The position numbers and the translations under genes were made by a program. Below are positions 1 through 10,614 of a stretch of DNA of 64,000 nt, piece by piece. The notes below the pieces were generated by a model. That model was not told where the DNA came from. It saw only the letters and a program-made list of their open reading frames with translations, and did no database searches. Position 1 is the stretch's first letter. Every line of letters begins with the position of its first letter. The stretch is from Physcia stellaris. Taxonomy: Eukaryota > Ascomycota > Lecanoromycetes > Caliciales > Physciaceae. The stretch spans positions 124,001 to 188,000 of the forward strand of contig JABSSW010000003.1 of assembly GCA_018902385.1 (NCBI GenBank). Direction: 5' to 3'.

Positions 1-198
1 GATCATCTCCTGAAAACTCTTCATCGTCTCATCGACTTCTGATCTCGACGAGACGTAGTCTTCCACTTTGTCGACAAAGGGTGCGAAGGGTATGCCTCGA
101 GGATTGGTTGTCGCATCTTTCCTAACCCCAGTAAGTGATCTAGTCTCAAAACAGTAACAGGACTAATGGTCAGCTTACTCCTGGCCTTTTTTTGACAT
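1..198 (-). CDS. PAC10: Prefoldin subunit 3, 5' part only
   Basis: This is the N-terminal part of prefoldin subunit 3 (Gim2/Pac10, human VBP1), one of the six jellyfish-shaped chaperone subunits that hand unfolded actin and tubulin to the cytosolic chaperonin. Exon 1 is 198-179 (ATG at 198, reading MSKKGQ plus two bases). The intron is 178-122 (GTAAGC donor, TTAG acceptor), and exon 2 runs from 121 off the left edge. The joined product reads into the family signature TNPRGIPFAPFVDKVEDYV, followed by SFQEMI, which is the start of the first coiled-coil helix. Everything after about residue 47 is outside the window. It is divergent from the transcription factor gene starting at 683. Family assignment is strong; the short first exon is inferred from splice signals and phase. 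Confidence 0.88.
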
Positions 199-682
199 TC
201 CGTCGCCCCGAAGATAGAATGCAGCAAAAATTGGCGAAGTAGGTATATTGGATGGTGTATGGGAGGCGCGGTCAAATTCCGCCTAGGACTAGAATAACTC
301 CTCGCCTGGCTAGCCCGGATACTAGGTAATGAAAGCGTATCCAAAGACAGGGTTTTCTGGCTGCAATTGATATTGGTTACATGTATTTGAAATCCTGCTC
401 TGCCTTGAATTCCATCTTGGATCATTGTTAATGTTCTGCATTGTGATGGAAGATGACCGCCCCACCTCAGATTCCAGTCGATGTAAGGCAATCTTTCGCC
501 GAGAGCGCCGATGACGTTGTAGCTTTTGGACCTCGCGGAAGGAGAATGATGTCACCTCCAAAGAGGGAAGCGGTCGGCGCATGGCCATTTGACGCTCATA
601 CGATACATTCAGCATACTGTCGGCTTCCGAGCGATAAAACGAGAATATCAACTCTTGTCTAACACCATCTTTCAGTCGGTCC
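199..682. promoter_or_regulatory. Divergent intergenic region, prefoldin 3 / Zn2Cys6 factor
   Basis: About 480 bp lie between two divergent start codons, so the stretch must hold both promoters. I see no further gene. The open frames here on either strand have no family motif or splice support. Confidence 0.5.
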
Positions 683-2873
683 ATGCGAGACATGGAGCAG
701 TCCTCAGCATCTCAAAGTACAAGTCCTGAAGAAGCAGCGGACCGGCCGCGACCTGGAGCGACTAGCGGAGGTCAAAGAGGCAGGAAAAGAAAAGTTACGG
801 ATCCTGTGACTCCAAATGCATGCACCAACTGTAAAAAGGCGAGAACAAAGGTTTGTGACAGCAACGTCTTTTGGCCCTTATTTGAAAGCCGCAGTGGGAG
901 GACCAGTGCTGAACACCGGAATAGTGCGACGGTGCCACTCCGGCATGCAGACGTTGTGCCTACCGAGGCCAACAGGACGAATGCCGGTATGAGATGCATA
1001 CCAAAACTGCCAAGGAGCAGATGGTTCGAGAGATCCTGAGGCTCCAGACCGAGACAAAACACTTGGAAGGCGTGAACAACAGCTTGGAAGAAAAGAATAA
1101 TTGGTTCGAAAGTATCATGGCGTCGTTGAAGGATGACGGCCAGGGTTCTGAGATAATCAGCCGACTAAAACAAGGAGAATCACACGAAGCAATAGCTCGT
1201 TGGCTTGGACGGCCTCTGCCCCAGGAAATCACGTCTTTATCTCCAAACGCTGAGCGGAGTCTTAAAAGTGCAATTGAAACCTATCACCAGGATCTAGTAA
1301 ACAATCAAGATCCTCGTTACTGGACTAATGTCTCCTTGGAACGCGACCTTATCGAACATCTGATCAAGTTGTACTTTACATGGATACATCCTGTTCATAT
1401 GTTTTTCGATGAGGCCGATTTCTTAGAGAGCTTCAGGAATTGTTCCGACAAATACTGTTCGTCGGCTTTGGTCAACGTAATCTGTGCTATGTCATGTTTT
1501 CTATTACACACCGCTTGGAGGACAGATCAAATGGGCGGCCAGATTGAAGGCGTTAGTCTTGAAGACACTCAAGCTGCCATCTTCTTCCTTCGAGAACAAT
1601 TCATGGCACAGACTAAAAATGCGTTGAATGACGCAGATCCCGAGAAGATGACAACTATACAAACTTACGCTGTGATGTTCCTGGTCGACGTAGCATCTGG
1701 GAAAGGTCTCGAAGCGACTGCACACATCAGAGTTTCCACGGAAGGCTTGACTGCAAAGCGATCCAAAGAACAATCTTCTGAGGCGGAAGACGTTGCTGCT
1801 TGGGGCGTACTTACAGCGCACACGTATGTCACAAAGTTCCTTACTCATTCGGATATGCTAAGCAGTGAAGGGCATGGTCGGGCTTCATTTTTCAGAAGCC
1901 AACAGCTCCCGTTTCACCCCTTGCTCATCCTTTTGAGCACATGGATACCAAACAGAGTCATGATGTCTGGGTACCATACAAGCAGCTTGGTGACAAAGAC
2001 TCCGTATTCCCACAACGACCTGGCTATACTATCTTAACAATAGCGGAACAAGCTAAGCTTTATCGTATCGTTCATGAAACAATACTCGTCTATTGCGGTA
2101 GCCATGGCCGAGTGTCCGCTCGAAGCTTGGCCGAGCTGTATAATCGATATCTGTCGTGGATGGAAAGGCTCCCTATCGAACTTGGGCTCAACGACAATGA
2201 CACTCTTCCCCATGTCTTGTTTCTACAGTGAGTCACTACCTGGGTTTGCGTGGGCTTCAGATAGTTCTTAACTTAATCTAGCATTCAGTACCACACAGCC
2301 GTGGTCAACCTCCTTCAACCTCTTCTGCAACTTGGCAGTTCGGACAAAGCATCCTTGGACCAGATCTGGGATATCCTATTTCGACATGCCAAAACGGGCG
2401 TGGACCTCCTTTATCGCTACCAGATAACCTACTCTGACCATTTTGTCACACCTCTTCAACTCTTCTGCCTCGTACATCTCTGTGATGCACTTATTCGGTA
2501 TGATGGACAGGATGAAGCGACCGGGCAAGCCACGGACTTCTGCTTGAGGGCACTTGCAGAGGCCAAGACTGGGTACCCTGTGGCGGGTCCTCTGCAGAAG
2601 ATGTTTCGCGATGCACTTACCGAATACCAGATACCAGTTTCGCGGGAGCTCGAGCGCGTGATGGGTTCCACACTGCGATTGGGAACCGAGGAACTCATCA
2701 AGGTCTGTACCAGGCCAACCTACCGCTTACCATTCAGTCAGCTGTTGCCAAATACCAAAGAAGACTTGAGCCAGCAGTTTGTGGAAGAATGGCAAAGATT
2801 TGAGTGGAACAAGCAAAGGATGTCAAAGGAAAGACAAAAAGGCATGGACATAGGAGCGATGCTAAATGCTTAG
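683..2873 (+). CDS. Zn2Cys6 fungal transcription factor
   Basis: Nuclear zinc-cluster transcription factor of the NirA/Nit4-like class, about 671 residues. Exons are 683-850, 925-1823, 1871-2227 and 2282-2873. Intron 1 splits the zinc cluster between its second and third cysteines. After splicing the cluster is C-x2-C-x6-C-x6-C-x2-C-x8-C at about residues 48-77. A coiled-coil dimerisation stretch follows (about residues 80-115), then the fungal-specific middle homology domain, recognisable by WGVLTAHTAWSGF, DVWVPY and LFLHIQYHTAVVNLLQP, each restored only by the proposed joins. Intron 2 (47 nt) has a GTATGT donor and an AAG acceptor and is the least certain junction. Two starts are possible (683 or 692). 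The DNA target and the pathway controlled cannot be told from sequence; no biosynthetic cluster lies next to it. Confidence 0.88.
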
Positions 2874-4154
2874 AAGTTTTGTTGCAATGGCAACTATTAT
2901 TTGGGTAACGGTTTGCGTAACGATGACCGTGTCGCAAGGTTTGTTATGATGGAATTAGCAGCTAAAATTATAAAGGATCTGGCGATAGAGCTGCATTCAG
3001 ATGCTCACGGCGTTGGCCGAATGGGGTAGGAGATTGACTGTCATTAGAATCATATTCAACCAAAAGTAGCTAATGAATTGATAGCCACCCTATAGCGACG
3101 TAAGAGTATAAACTCGAGATGAATTGAATTCTATGGGTACACCGAACTAGGAATGGCTTGCCTCGTGAGACCGCCAGAGCCAAAGTTCGTGTGAGCAAAA
3201 ACCTCACAGCCACGCACTGTCTCTTGTATTCCTGACACTTCCACAGGTTTGCCCCTTTAGGTATCATTCCTTGCATTCTTGTATTGTCTTTACAAACGCA
3301 CCTTCAAAGGCTTGGGTTCTTACATAACTCTCACTCGAATGCTCAACCCTTGGAATTTACCTCATCTTTACCACATATCTCGGCACGCAGAAAAGTATCA
3401 ACGAGTCACCATTACAGTCATTGCTATGATCTATATAATCCACAGCCTAGCATGAAGCTCAACGTCGCATCTTTGGACGAGTCTGAACATTATATGCTTT
3501 GTATATGTAGCCTTCCCGGATCTTTGTCTCTGGCAGGAAATTGTAAGAGATGTAGAATACCTGAACCTTTCCCCGACCGTCCCATATTTCGAGCGGGATA
3601 ATCTTCCGAGTTGATTCAAGAAAAGAGTTCTCTTCGAGTCAGGAGCAGGGCGAGGGTACTTCCTCTATCATTGCTGCTACATACATTCTTGACCACTTCT
3701 CACACACAAGGAACCTTCCCACTAGAAAGTTCTTGAGCTATGTTGAAACTTTGAACAAGTCTTATGAGTAATTAGAGTATTGCTTCTTGATCGGTTTTCC
3801 GCGGTCGGTCAATAGTCTTGTATCATACAGCATCTTTCATTCAGCGAAGCCACTCATATCCTGCCTCGTAAATGCTACGCTTTCCGACACAGCCACTTGC
3901 ACGAGATTATCTTTTCCACTTCCTTTAATGATCACGTCGCTACGCAAGAAGCACAATTGACAAAGGATAGAATCTTATATTTTTGCTTACTTGTTCAGTT
4001 CCGATCTTGTACAGTCCAAAGCCAATTCGTCGTTCTAAATATCAACGTATGTATGCTGTGGTATATACCTACTTTCATCGCCACTGGGGATCTATTCCAT
4101 CACAGCTCGTAATTGTTACTCCCAACAGGTGTCTAGAGCAGGCAGCTCAATGCA
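2874..4154. other. Intergenic, no gene seen
   Basis: About 1.3 kb between the zinc-cluster factor and the secreted protein. The only open frames are short, lack motifs and have no splice-supported extension. The stretch should include the 3' ends of both convergent neighbours. Confidence 0.5.
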
Positions 4155-4797
4155 TCAGAAAGCGTTACCGTTGAATGGTGCAACCTTCACATTATCAACG
4201 CTGATCCTGTTATTAGCTCTGTCCCCACAGCTGAACACAATATCAAGTCGATCGGACGAAGACACAGCCTGGAAAGTCGCGCCTGCGAGATAATCAGCAA
4301 CCAGCACTTCTATATCCGAGTCAGAAGGAAGACTTACCAGTAGTATACCACACACCAGCCGGCGAAATTGCACTCCCGGTAGTAACGCTCCCCCTCGTCG
4401 TCTTGTACGGGTACTGAATCGAGATGGAACAAGCTCCGTTGGCCTGCGTATCGAACTTGTAATCTGCGGTGATCGAATAGTTCTTTCCAGTGCAGGTGCT
4501 CAGTGTCTGTGTCAGGGTATCGCCACTCTCGGGGCTATAAGGTCCAGGGTAGAGGATGGCGGTGAAAGCGTATTTACCACCATTTTTGGTGCTGCCTGGC
4601 TGGGTGAGCTGGTAGGTGGAGGAGCCGAGGAATCCAACAACGGTCCAGTCGGTGCCCCCGGAAGTTGGGGGAGTGACGCCAGACTCGAATCCTCCGTTAC
4701 GGATAATGGTGGAGGGGCAGTTGTTGGTACTAGCGGTTGGGGCGGAGAGGGTGAATGGAAGAGTGGTGATGGCGGAGAGGAGGAGAGGGAAATGCAT
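4155..4797 (-). CDS. Secreted CenC-like carbohydrate-binding-type protein
   Basis: Small secreted protein of 195 residues. Exon 1 is 4797-4338 and exon 2 is 4282-4155, joined across a 55-nt intron with GTAAGT donor and CGCAG acceptor. The N-terminus MHFPLLLSAITTLPFTLSA is a clear signal peptide. The mature part starts with IIRNGGFESG, the usual opening of CBM_CenC-like jelly-roll domains in fungi, and ends in ISVDNVKVAPF, matching the last beta-strand of that fold. No catalytic residues are apparent, so it is a binding module without an enzyme attached. It stands alone in a gene-poor stretch. The role (wall or plant polysaccharide binding, or surface protein) is inference; the fold class is moderately sure. 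Confidence 0.72.
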
Positions 4798-6962
4798 TTT
4801 GATGATAGGGAGGGTGTAGATGGACTAGTAGGCCGTCTAAGATGAGGCGAAGAGACTTAAGAGATTATGTAGTAGAGAACAGCTCCAATGGGTCGCTGCT
4901 ACGGGGACGACTTAAGAAGAGAGAGAAAACAGACTTGGGATGATAAAAGAGACTTTTGACTGTTGGGCATCAGGTAGGTTCTTATATCTCATGCTCATAT
5001 GTCTTTGTCTTCAAAGTCATCATTCGGCCCTTCGTCTGACGATACGGAGCATGTAACGTGGTGGAGCAAGGTATCTGGAACGTCGCTGTCAATTGAAATA
5101 GTAATACAACCCTCACTCTTGGCTGAGGCTGTTGAGGATGCAAATGGAGCCATCTGTGCATTAGGAGGCTGACGAAACTGACACCATGCTCTCACATCTT
5201 AGAGTTATCATTGGATGGTTCCGTGATTGCTGAACATGTAGCCATACATGACCAAGGACGCCACAAGCAACGTCGCCGAGTACCGTCAAGTCTCCTTTTA
5301 CTTAGTCTATACGACGCTGGCGAAGGGTGTAGAAAGTCTTCCATTCTTTCGCCAATGAGGTTGGATTGGGCCGATTCCAGTTGCATAAGTAGTGTGGGGG
5401 CGAGAACGGATGGCATAAGCCGGGTATTAGACCACAAGACCTTCGTCCCTACCTAGGTACTTCATCGTTTGATTTGCTTTTTGCTTCTTTCAGGGCGCTG
5501 ACTCAAGGGAATCTAGGTTTCGAACCCACTCGCCTTTACGTACAAGCCTCGTCTTATTCTGTGGTCTTATGATACCTTACTTCCTATCGTCCTCCGTTTC
5601 CCCCTTCGCGGTTCGAAAGAGGGAAGAGCAAGCAGTCTCATGACAGAAAGACTGCACGTAATTCAGGCGAGCCCAGGAGTTAGCGGCTACAGGATAAGTA
5701 TCTATTCCTTCCCTTCGGTTTCGAGTACGCATGTGTCTACCAAGAATGTGGGAAGCCGTTCACAGTCTTTCCCTAGTATTCGCCCCGAGTAAGCACATGG
5801 GCATATAAGCAGACATCTCCGGTACACGAGCTTTATCTCGCTCACCAGCATGAGTATCCCTTCACTCCCAATATTGAAATCATACTCTATTCACTTCATG
5901 TCTACAGAGTGCAACGACCGACGTGTAGTCAATCTCATTTTCTTATCCACTAATTCATGGCATACAAAGCCTTGTGATGCTATTTTTTGCTTTTTAGACC
6001 ATGAGCCAACGTTCAATTTCTTTGTCCGAGACCACGTATCTGAGTGATCCAACTACCGGGTGAAATCGTGGACTGAGATTTGGGCTTCCTCCAAGACTTG
6101 GCCACGAGTCACCTTCCGCCAGCAAAATATCAACAAACAAGGAGCAGCACCACTAAGACTGGAGAATGCAATCGATGAATTCGGGTATTGAATACCTCCT
6201 CTCTGATCTATGGAAGGTAGGCAGGTGGGTAGTGCGTTCCGGAAGCAATGCTCATTGAGATTTGTGCACTTGGGTGACTCTTTCGTGCAAGAAGAATTTC
6301 ACCTTCCAGCAACACATAAGTTGCTCTCCTTGTCGCTTCAATCCAATATTGAGAACGCAGTGCTCAATAATCCTTGACAAGGTAGGTAGAAAAGTAGGGT
6401 CTTGCAAGTCGTGGAAGCTTGCCAGTTTAGGTTTTGAGAGAAAGGATCGAGCGTCTCTTGTCAGGACGAATCTCAAGAACCATCAAAGTTTCAGTCAGGT
6501 CGGTCAGGTTCAACTTCCGGGAAGTAGTCAACTCGGTTTGACCGAGTTTCTAAGCTTCAGCATCTCATTATTATTAGCGCCAATGCCTATGAGCTGTGAC
6601 TATCATACATTTGTCTGTAGCATATGCTTAGCAGATCTGCTGAGATATCTGCAAGAGCACAATAAAGCCAGCCTCCTACTGTCCTCTGTCTTCAAGCTTG
6701 CTGCAAGCGCCACCGCTGGCTCTCATGTCCTTCATTATGAAAATTTCAATGTTGGGATCTTCTCCCGTAGTCGTCCCCACCCTTTTAATCAATTCCGCAG
6801 AGCCTCGTGACCATCTTAACACTGCCACATATAGTAGTAAAACCATCAGAGAATGTGCAAAAGCGCAAAGCCATGCACCATGGAATACTTCGCCCCCTTA
6901 GGTATACGGTTTTAGCCTTAAGAAAGTAGCAATGTCGGTAGTTCGCAGCATCATATTAGGGT
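4798..6962. other. Gene-poor stretch, 2.2 kb
   Basis: No gene can be supported. Minus-strand frames at 4995-5195 and 5192-5437 read somewhat protein-like (an acidic end SSDEGPNDDFEDKDI), but no intron joins them convincingly and no family is recognised. The 182-codon plus-strand frame at 6262-6810 has the composition of translated non-coding DNA. This could be long UTRs, a non-coding transcript or worn-out sequence. Confidence 0.4.
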
Positions 6963-8079
6963 CTAGGCTTTCAGCAATCTTCGCAGCTCGGTCTGGAACT
7001 CCTTCTTCTTGTTTTCTTCATCTGGGCTCTTTACCCATGATCGTCCATTTTCACCCGTGTACTGATATCGAGCTCCCAGATTCTTGTCTCCAATATCTAG
7101 GATGTCCACTGCCGCGTCGACTCGGCCTTTAGCTGTCCCTATCATCTCGAACCAATGATGCCCATCCCGGAAAATCTGTTTAGCAACGTGGGTCGGGGCA
7201 CCCCAATGGATCTGGCAGTCGATATATAGGCGCTCCAGATTCACGGCCTGACCTAGTATGGTAAATGCGGGGTGATTCATTGCTTTGTGAGATTTGGTGT
7301 AACCCCAGGCTTGAATATGGAGCTCTCTCAAGGTGGCACAATTCTTGGGCCCAATATTGGCACAGAATGCATGGAGGGCAGTGGTGTCCTCGAGGGCGAA
7401 GACGTTACCGCCGTAGAGGATTGGTTGTGCTGTTCGTAATTATGGAGTCAGTACGTTCATCTTCAGACAAGCACTAATTTGTAGAACATGTGCCCTGCCA
7501 CACACCACTATAGGCACATCTGAGAGCTATGAAACAACTCTGGAAAAGGAACAAAAATTTCTGAAAAGGCCTACCTTCATCAAAGATCTGGTGGTTGAGG
7601 GCAAGAAGACTGGGGATGAGCAAGGGCACAAACGTTGATTTCTTTTCAGGATCGGGGTTAGAGGAATAAGGCCAATAGCGGTGACGACGGCGTGAGTCTT
7701 TCGCCTCGATTGGTGCTGCGATCTGTGCTGTATGCCGGTATTGGCGGGTTCTAGAAACCAGGAAAAGAGGCTCGCTATCCGTAAGAGCATAGCGATAGAT
7801 TTTGTTTCTCAACTCAGGCGGAAGCGAGAAGAATGGGAAAATCTTCTTCTTGGGCGGAGGTCTCGTGCTAGCGGCAGCTTTCGTAGCTTTGGTTTTCTAT
7901 GTCGGATTGCTTGATTAGCTTGGGCTGCAGAAGCTTCTCTGCCGAGTCTAGGAACTAGCCTTGCTTGGAGGAGCTTCCTCAATTTCCGAGTGATATTCGT
8001 CACTCTCGGTAGCATCCGTAAAGTCGTCACAATACGAAATCTCAGCACGCTTACGCTTCGGGTAAGTGCGTGTTGCCAT
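6963..8079 (-). CDS. F-box-like / DUF7730-type protein (LPPELRNKIYRYAL family)
   Basis: Protein of 302 residues belonging to the large, poorly characterised ascomycete family whose core begins with FSLPPELRNKIYRYALT, a degenerate F-box-like helix pair. Exons are 8079-7960, 7896-7575 and 7429-6963. The N-terminal 40 residues are charged and basic-then-acidic. The F-box-like motif lies at about residues 60-75, and the C-terminal half (ILYGGNVFALEDT then AFCANIGPKN) is typical of the family. Intron 1 (7959-7897) appears to begin with GC rather than GT, since no GT donor keeps the frame. Intron 2 (7574-7430) is 145 nt, long for this genome. Members are often assumed to be substrate adaptors, but that is untested. 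It is divergent from the LETM1-like gene. Confidence 0.75.
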
Positions 8080-8760
8080 TTCCACGTTGGGCTTTGGAGC
8101 AGCCGGATGTGCTATGTTCGGGTTATGGGGAGGTAAGGATTGTGATGGGCACCAGTGGGTGGGTGGGTAAGGTAAATGTCAATGTAGGCAAACTAGGAAT
8201 GTACCTTAAGGTGCGGAAAAGAGAAGAGGTTGAGAAGGTAGAACAATTGAGGGTCTTGATCAAAGAGATGTCTCGGTCTTAACACTTGATGGATAATGAA
8301 AAGAGACGAGTGAAGTGAATTGAGAAACACGAGCTGCATGCGCGATCACATGCTCTTTTATCACTGAGCGGGAAGGTGCGAGTTATGTAAAGACAGCAGG
8401 CCCCCTCGCCCCGGTCGTAGTAGAGTGCAGGCTGCCTTTTCAGGCAACAGAGGAGGAAATTGAGAGCGAGAACGTCTTACTCCTTAGACTTAGTATAGTA
8501 CCTCACTTCATAATTCATAGGTGTGCTGCTGCCTCCAGAGTTGTTACTCGTACTACGTACCACAGTAGTTCTACTTGGAAGGCTCGGAATCAATAATGTC
8601 CGATCCGTACTCATGCTAAACCTAAAGAAGATTTTCATCTACGTACGAGTACATAATTCTACTTGATCCATATTATCATTGAGTATACCTCCTGAATCGG
8701 TCTCCTACCCAAAGAGACGACCTTCATACCAATCTATCCCTCCTTGACCGTTTCAAGGTA
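8080..8760. promoter_or_regulatory. Divergent intergenic region, F-box-like / LETM1-like
   Basis: 680 bp between two divergent start codons. No gene is seen. The region just before 8761 is pyrimidine-rich, as is common in front of fungal start codons. Confidence 0.4.
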
Positions 8761-9786
8761 ATGATCGCCACTCCAAGATGTAGAGCTATCTACAGCCTCG
8801 AACCACTCCTGTCCCAGAGTTCCTCCGGCCGCCTCCAGCTTGCCCTTCTTGCACGATACCCTTACTCTACCAAAACCATCGCCTCATCCACCACAGTTTC
8901 TACTTCTCGCTCCAACTCCCTGACCTCATCCCTGACTCTCAATCCACCTGCCTCCACTCGCCCGCCACCGCTCGAGCTGCCCTCCCGCCTTCCCGAGCAA
9001 CCGGCCTACAAATACTATTTTTCTGTTGGCAAAACCTGCGCTAATTTCTACAAGACCGGCTTCATAAATCTCTACAGAAACTTCCAAGCCGCTAAAGCGA
9101 TAGCCCAGCGGCTTGAGTCGACTACCTATGAAGAAGATGTGCGGAATGGGTTAATCAGCCGCGCTGAGTGGCACCTCGTTAGAAGACAGCGGGCAGATGC
9201 ACTCAAAATCCCCTTATTCGCCTTGGTCTTCATCTGCTGTGGGGAGTTTACCCCTTTAGTGGCGATCTACGTCAATGGAGCTATACCCAAGACCCTGTGG
9301 GTTCCGAAACAGATAGAACACGCGAGGAAGAAGTTGGAGGCTAGGAGGAGGGAGGTTTTCAGGAATCCGCCGGTAGGGCTAGACCTGGATCTGAAAAGAG
9401 CAGATTCAGAGCCGCTGTCCAAAGGGGAGCTTCTGCACCTGGGCCGTAGCCTAGGTCTGTACTCGAGCCTTTGGGACCGTATCAATCTTCCACCGTTTTG
9501 GCTCATTCGACGACGAGCCAAGAAGCACATGGACTTCGTGGAGCTGGACGACTTTACCATCCACAGAGATGGCGGTGTCGAGAATTTGGAGTCTGTGGAG
9601 GTGCAGTTGGCTGCGGAGATGAGGGGCCTAGATGTCTTGGGAAAGAAAGAGAGTGAATTACGGAGCACTTTGAGTGATTGGATGTTGCATAGGAGTGCTC
9701 TCGCGAAACATGGCTCGCCAGCGAGGACGCTGTATTTCACCAGGCCGTCTGCTTGGCCGTATCACCGCACTAACCCTGCAAATTAG
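8761..9786 (+). CDS. LETM1-like mitochondrial inner membrane protein
   Basis: Intronless gene of 341 residues. The first 60 or so residues are rich in Ser, Thr, Arg and Leu with few acids, as in a mitochondrial targeting sequence. The core contains FKxGFINLYRNFQAAKA-like sequence at about residues 97-120, then RAEWHLVRRQRADALKIPLFALVFICCGEFTPL, the hallmark of the LETM1 ribosome-binding region with its single membrane-spanning segment. LETM1/Mdm38 proteins sit in the inner membrane, affect K+/H+ exchange and bind mitoribosomes. This protein is shorter than Mdm38 and lacks the long C-terminal coiled coil and EF-hand part, so it is a divergent short relative rather than the Mdm38 orthologue. 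The substrate or binding role is inferred. Confidence 0.78.
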   Translation: MIATPRCRAIYSLEPLLSQSSSGRLQLALLARYPYSTKTIASSTTVSTSRSNSLTSSLTLNPPASTRPPPLELPSRLPEQPAYKYYFSVGKTCANFYKTGFINLYRNFQAAKAIAQRLESTTYEEDVRNGLISRAEWHLVRRQRADALKIPLFALVFICCGEFTPLVAIYVNGAIPKTLWVPKQIEHARKKLEARRREVFRNPPVGLDLDLKRADSEPLSKGELLHLGRSLGLYSSLWDRINLPPFWLIRRRAKKHMDFVELDDFTIHRDGGVENLESVEVQLAAEMRGLDVLGKKESELRSTLSDWMLHRSALAKHGSPARTLYFTRPSAWPYHRTNPAN

Positions 9787-10614
9787 TTAACTATCTATCA
9801 TAATTGCTGCATATAGAGGGCCCATATTATTGCCCACTATCAGTATCAGATTTACTTCCGAAAGAGGAGGACATGCTCCATCGGCAGGATTCCGTAATGT
9901 CCTGCAAGACAATGGAGTCGAAGTTTTGCTGGTCAAGACGGGAAGCGGCATTCGGAGGGATGTATCTTATATCTTTCTCCCCGCGACTATTTCCTGAAGG
10001 TTTTCGTCTTGATCGCTTGATGAGAGGACTAGTGAAGGCTTGTAGTACGCTACCTACAGGGGGAACCGTTCGCCCTGAGCAAAATCAAGTGTGGAAACCC
10101 GATGGACAATCGGTTGGCCGGGCTGGGAAAAACTTTATCTCAAAGCCATATTAATGTGCATATTATCATGAACACTGCAAAGTTGATTCCATCAAAGTTA
10201 TCTCATTCACACACTCATTTTTGTCCGAGGCAAGTGAATGCAACTCTTGGCCTCAGATTGTAGTAGTCCTCCGGTCTCCATAAGCCTTATTCCATGTCAT
10301 TGGAAGATTTCAGTTGGTCATAGCATCAATGAGATTGCTTCATCGTTTGCTTGACTCGCCTAATTCTTTGCTGTTATTCCTGCCGAATGGTATCTAGTCT
10401 ATGTACAAATGTTTTGGTTTCATCGAGTAGCATAGCAGCCAGAACCTTCCGCCAGTGCAAGCATCGCAGGCGGCTGATGAGGTATCATCAGCTCCTAAGG
10501 AAAGCACGCTAGCACAGTATCAAACCCGTTCGACGTCTAGTTCTGCGCGCATCGAGAAGATCTTGAAAAGGCATGTTACAACAATAGCAAGAAGAAGAAC
10601 ACTCGCTAGGGTTG
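9787..10614. other. Intergenic, no gene seen
   Basis: About 830 bp between the 3' ends of two convergent genes. A 116-codon plus-strand frame (9804-10154) has no recognisable motif and is judged spurious. Confidence 0.5.

Noticed and set aside
21-693. Two long minus-strand open frames (156 and 123 codons)
   Set aside because: They overlap each other and the prefoldin exons in another frame, and show no motif; the spliced prefoldin reading explains the left part.
5510-5545. tRNA T-arm-like sequence AGGTTTCGAACCC
   Set aside because: The five bases on either side of the loop do not pair and no anticodon or acceptor stem is nearby.
6262-6810. 182-codon plus-strand open frame
   Set aside because: Composition is like translated non-coding DNA, with no domain, no splice signals at sensible places and no conserved-looking segment.
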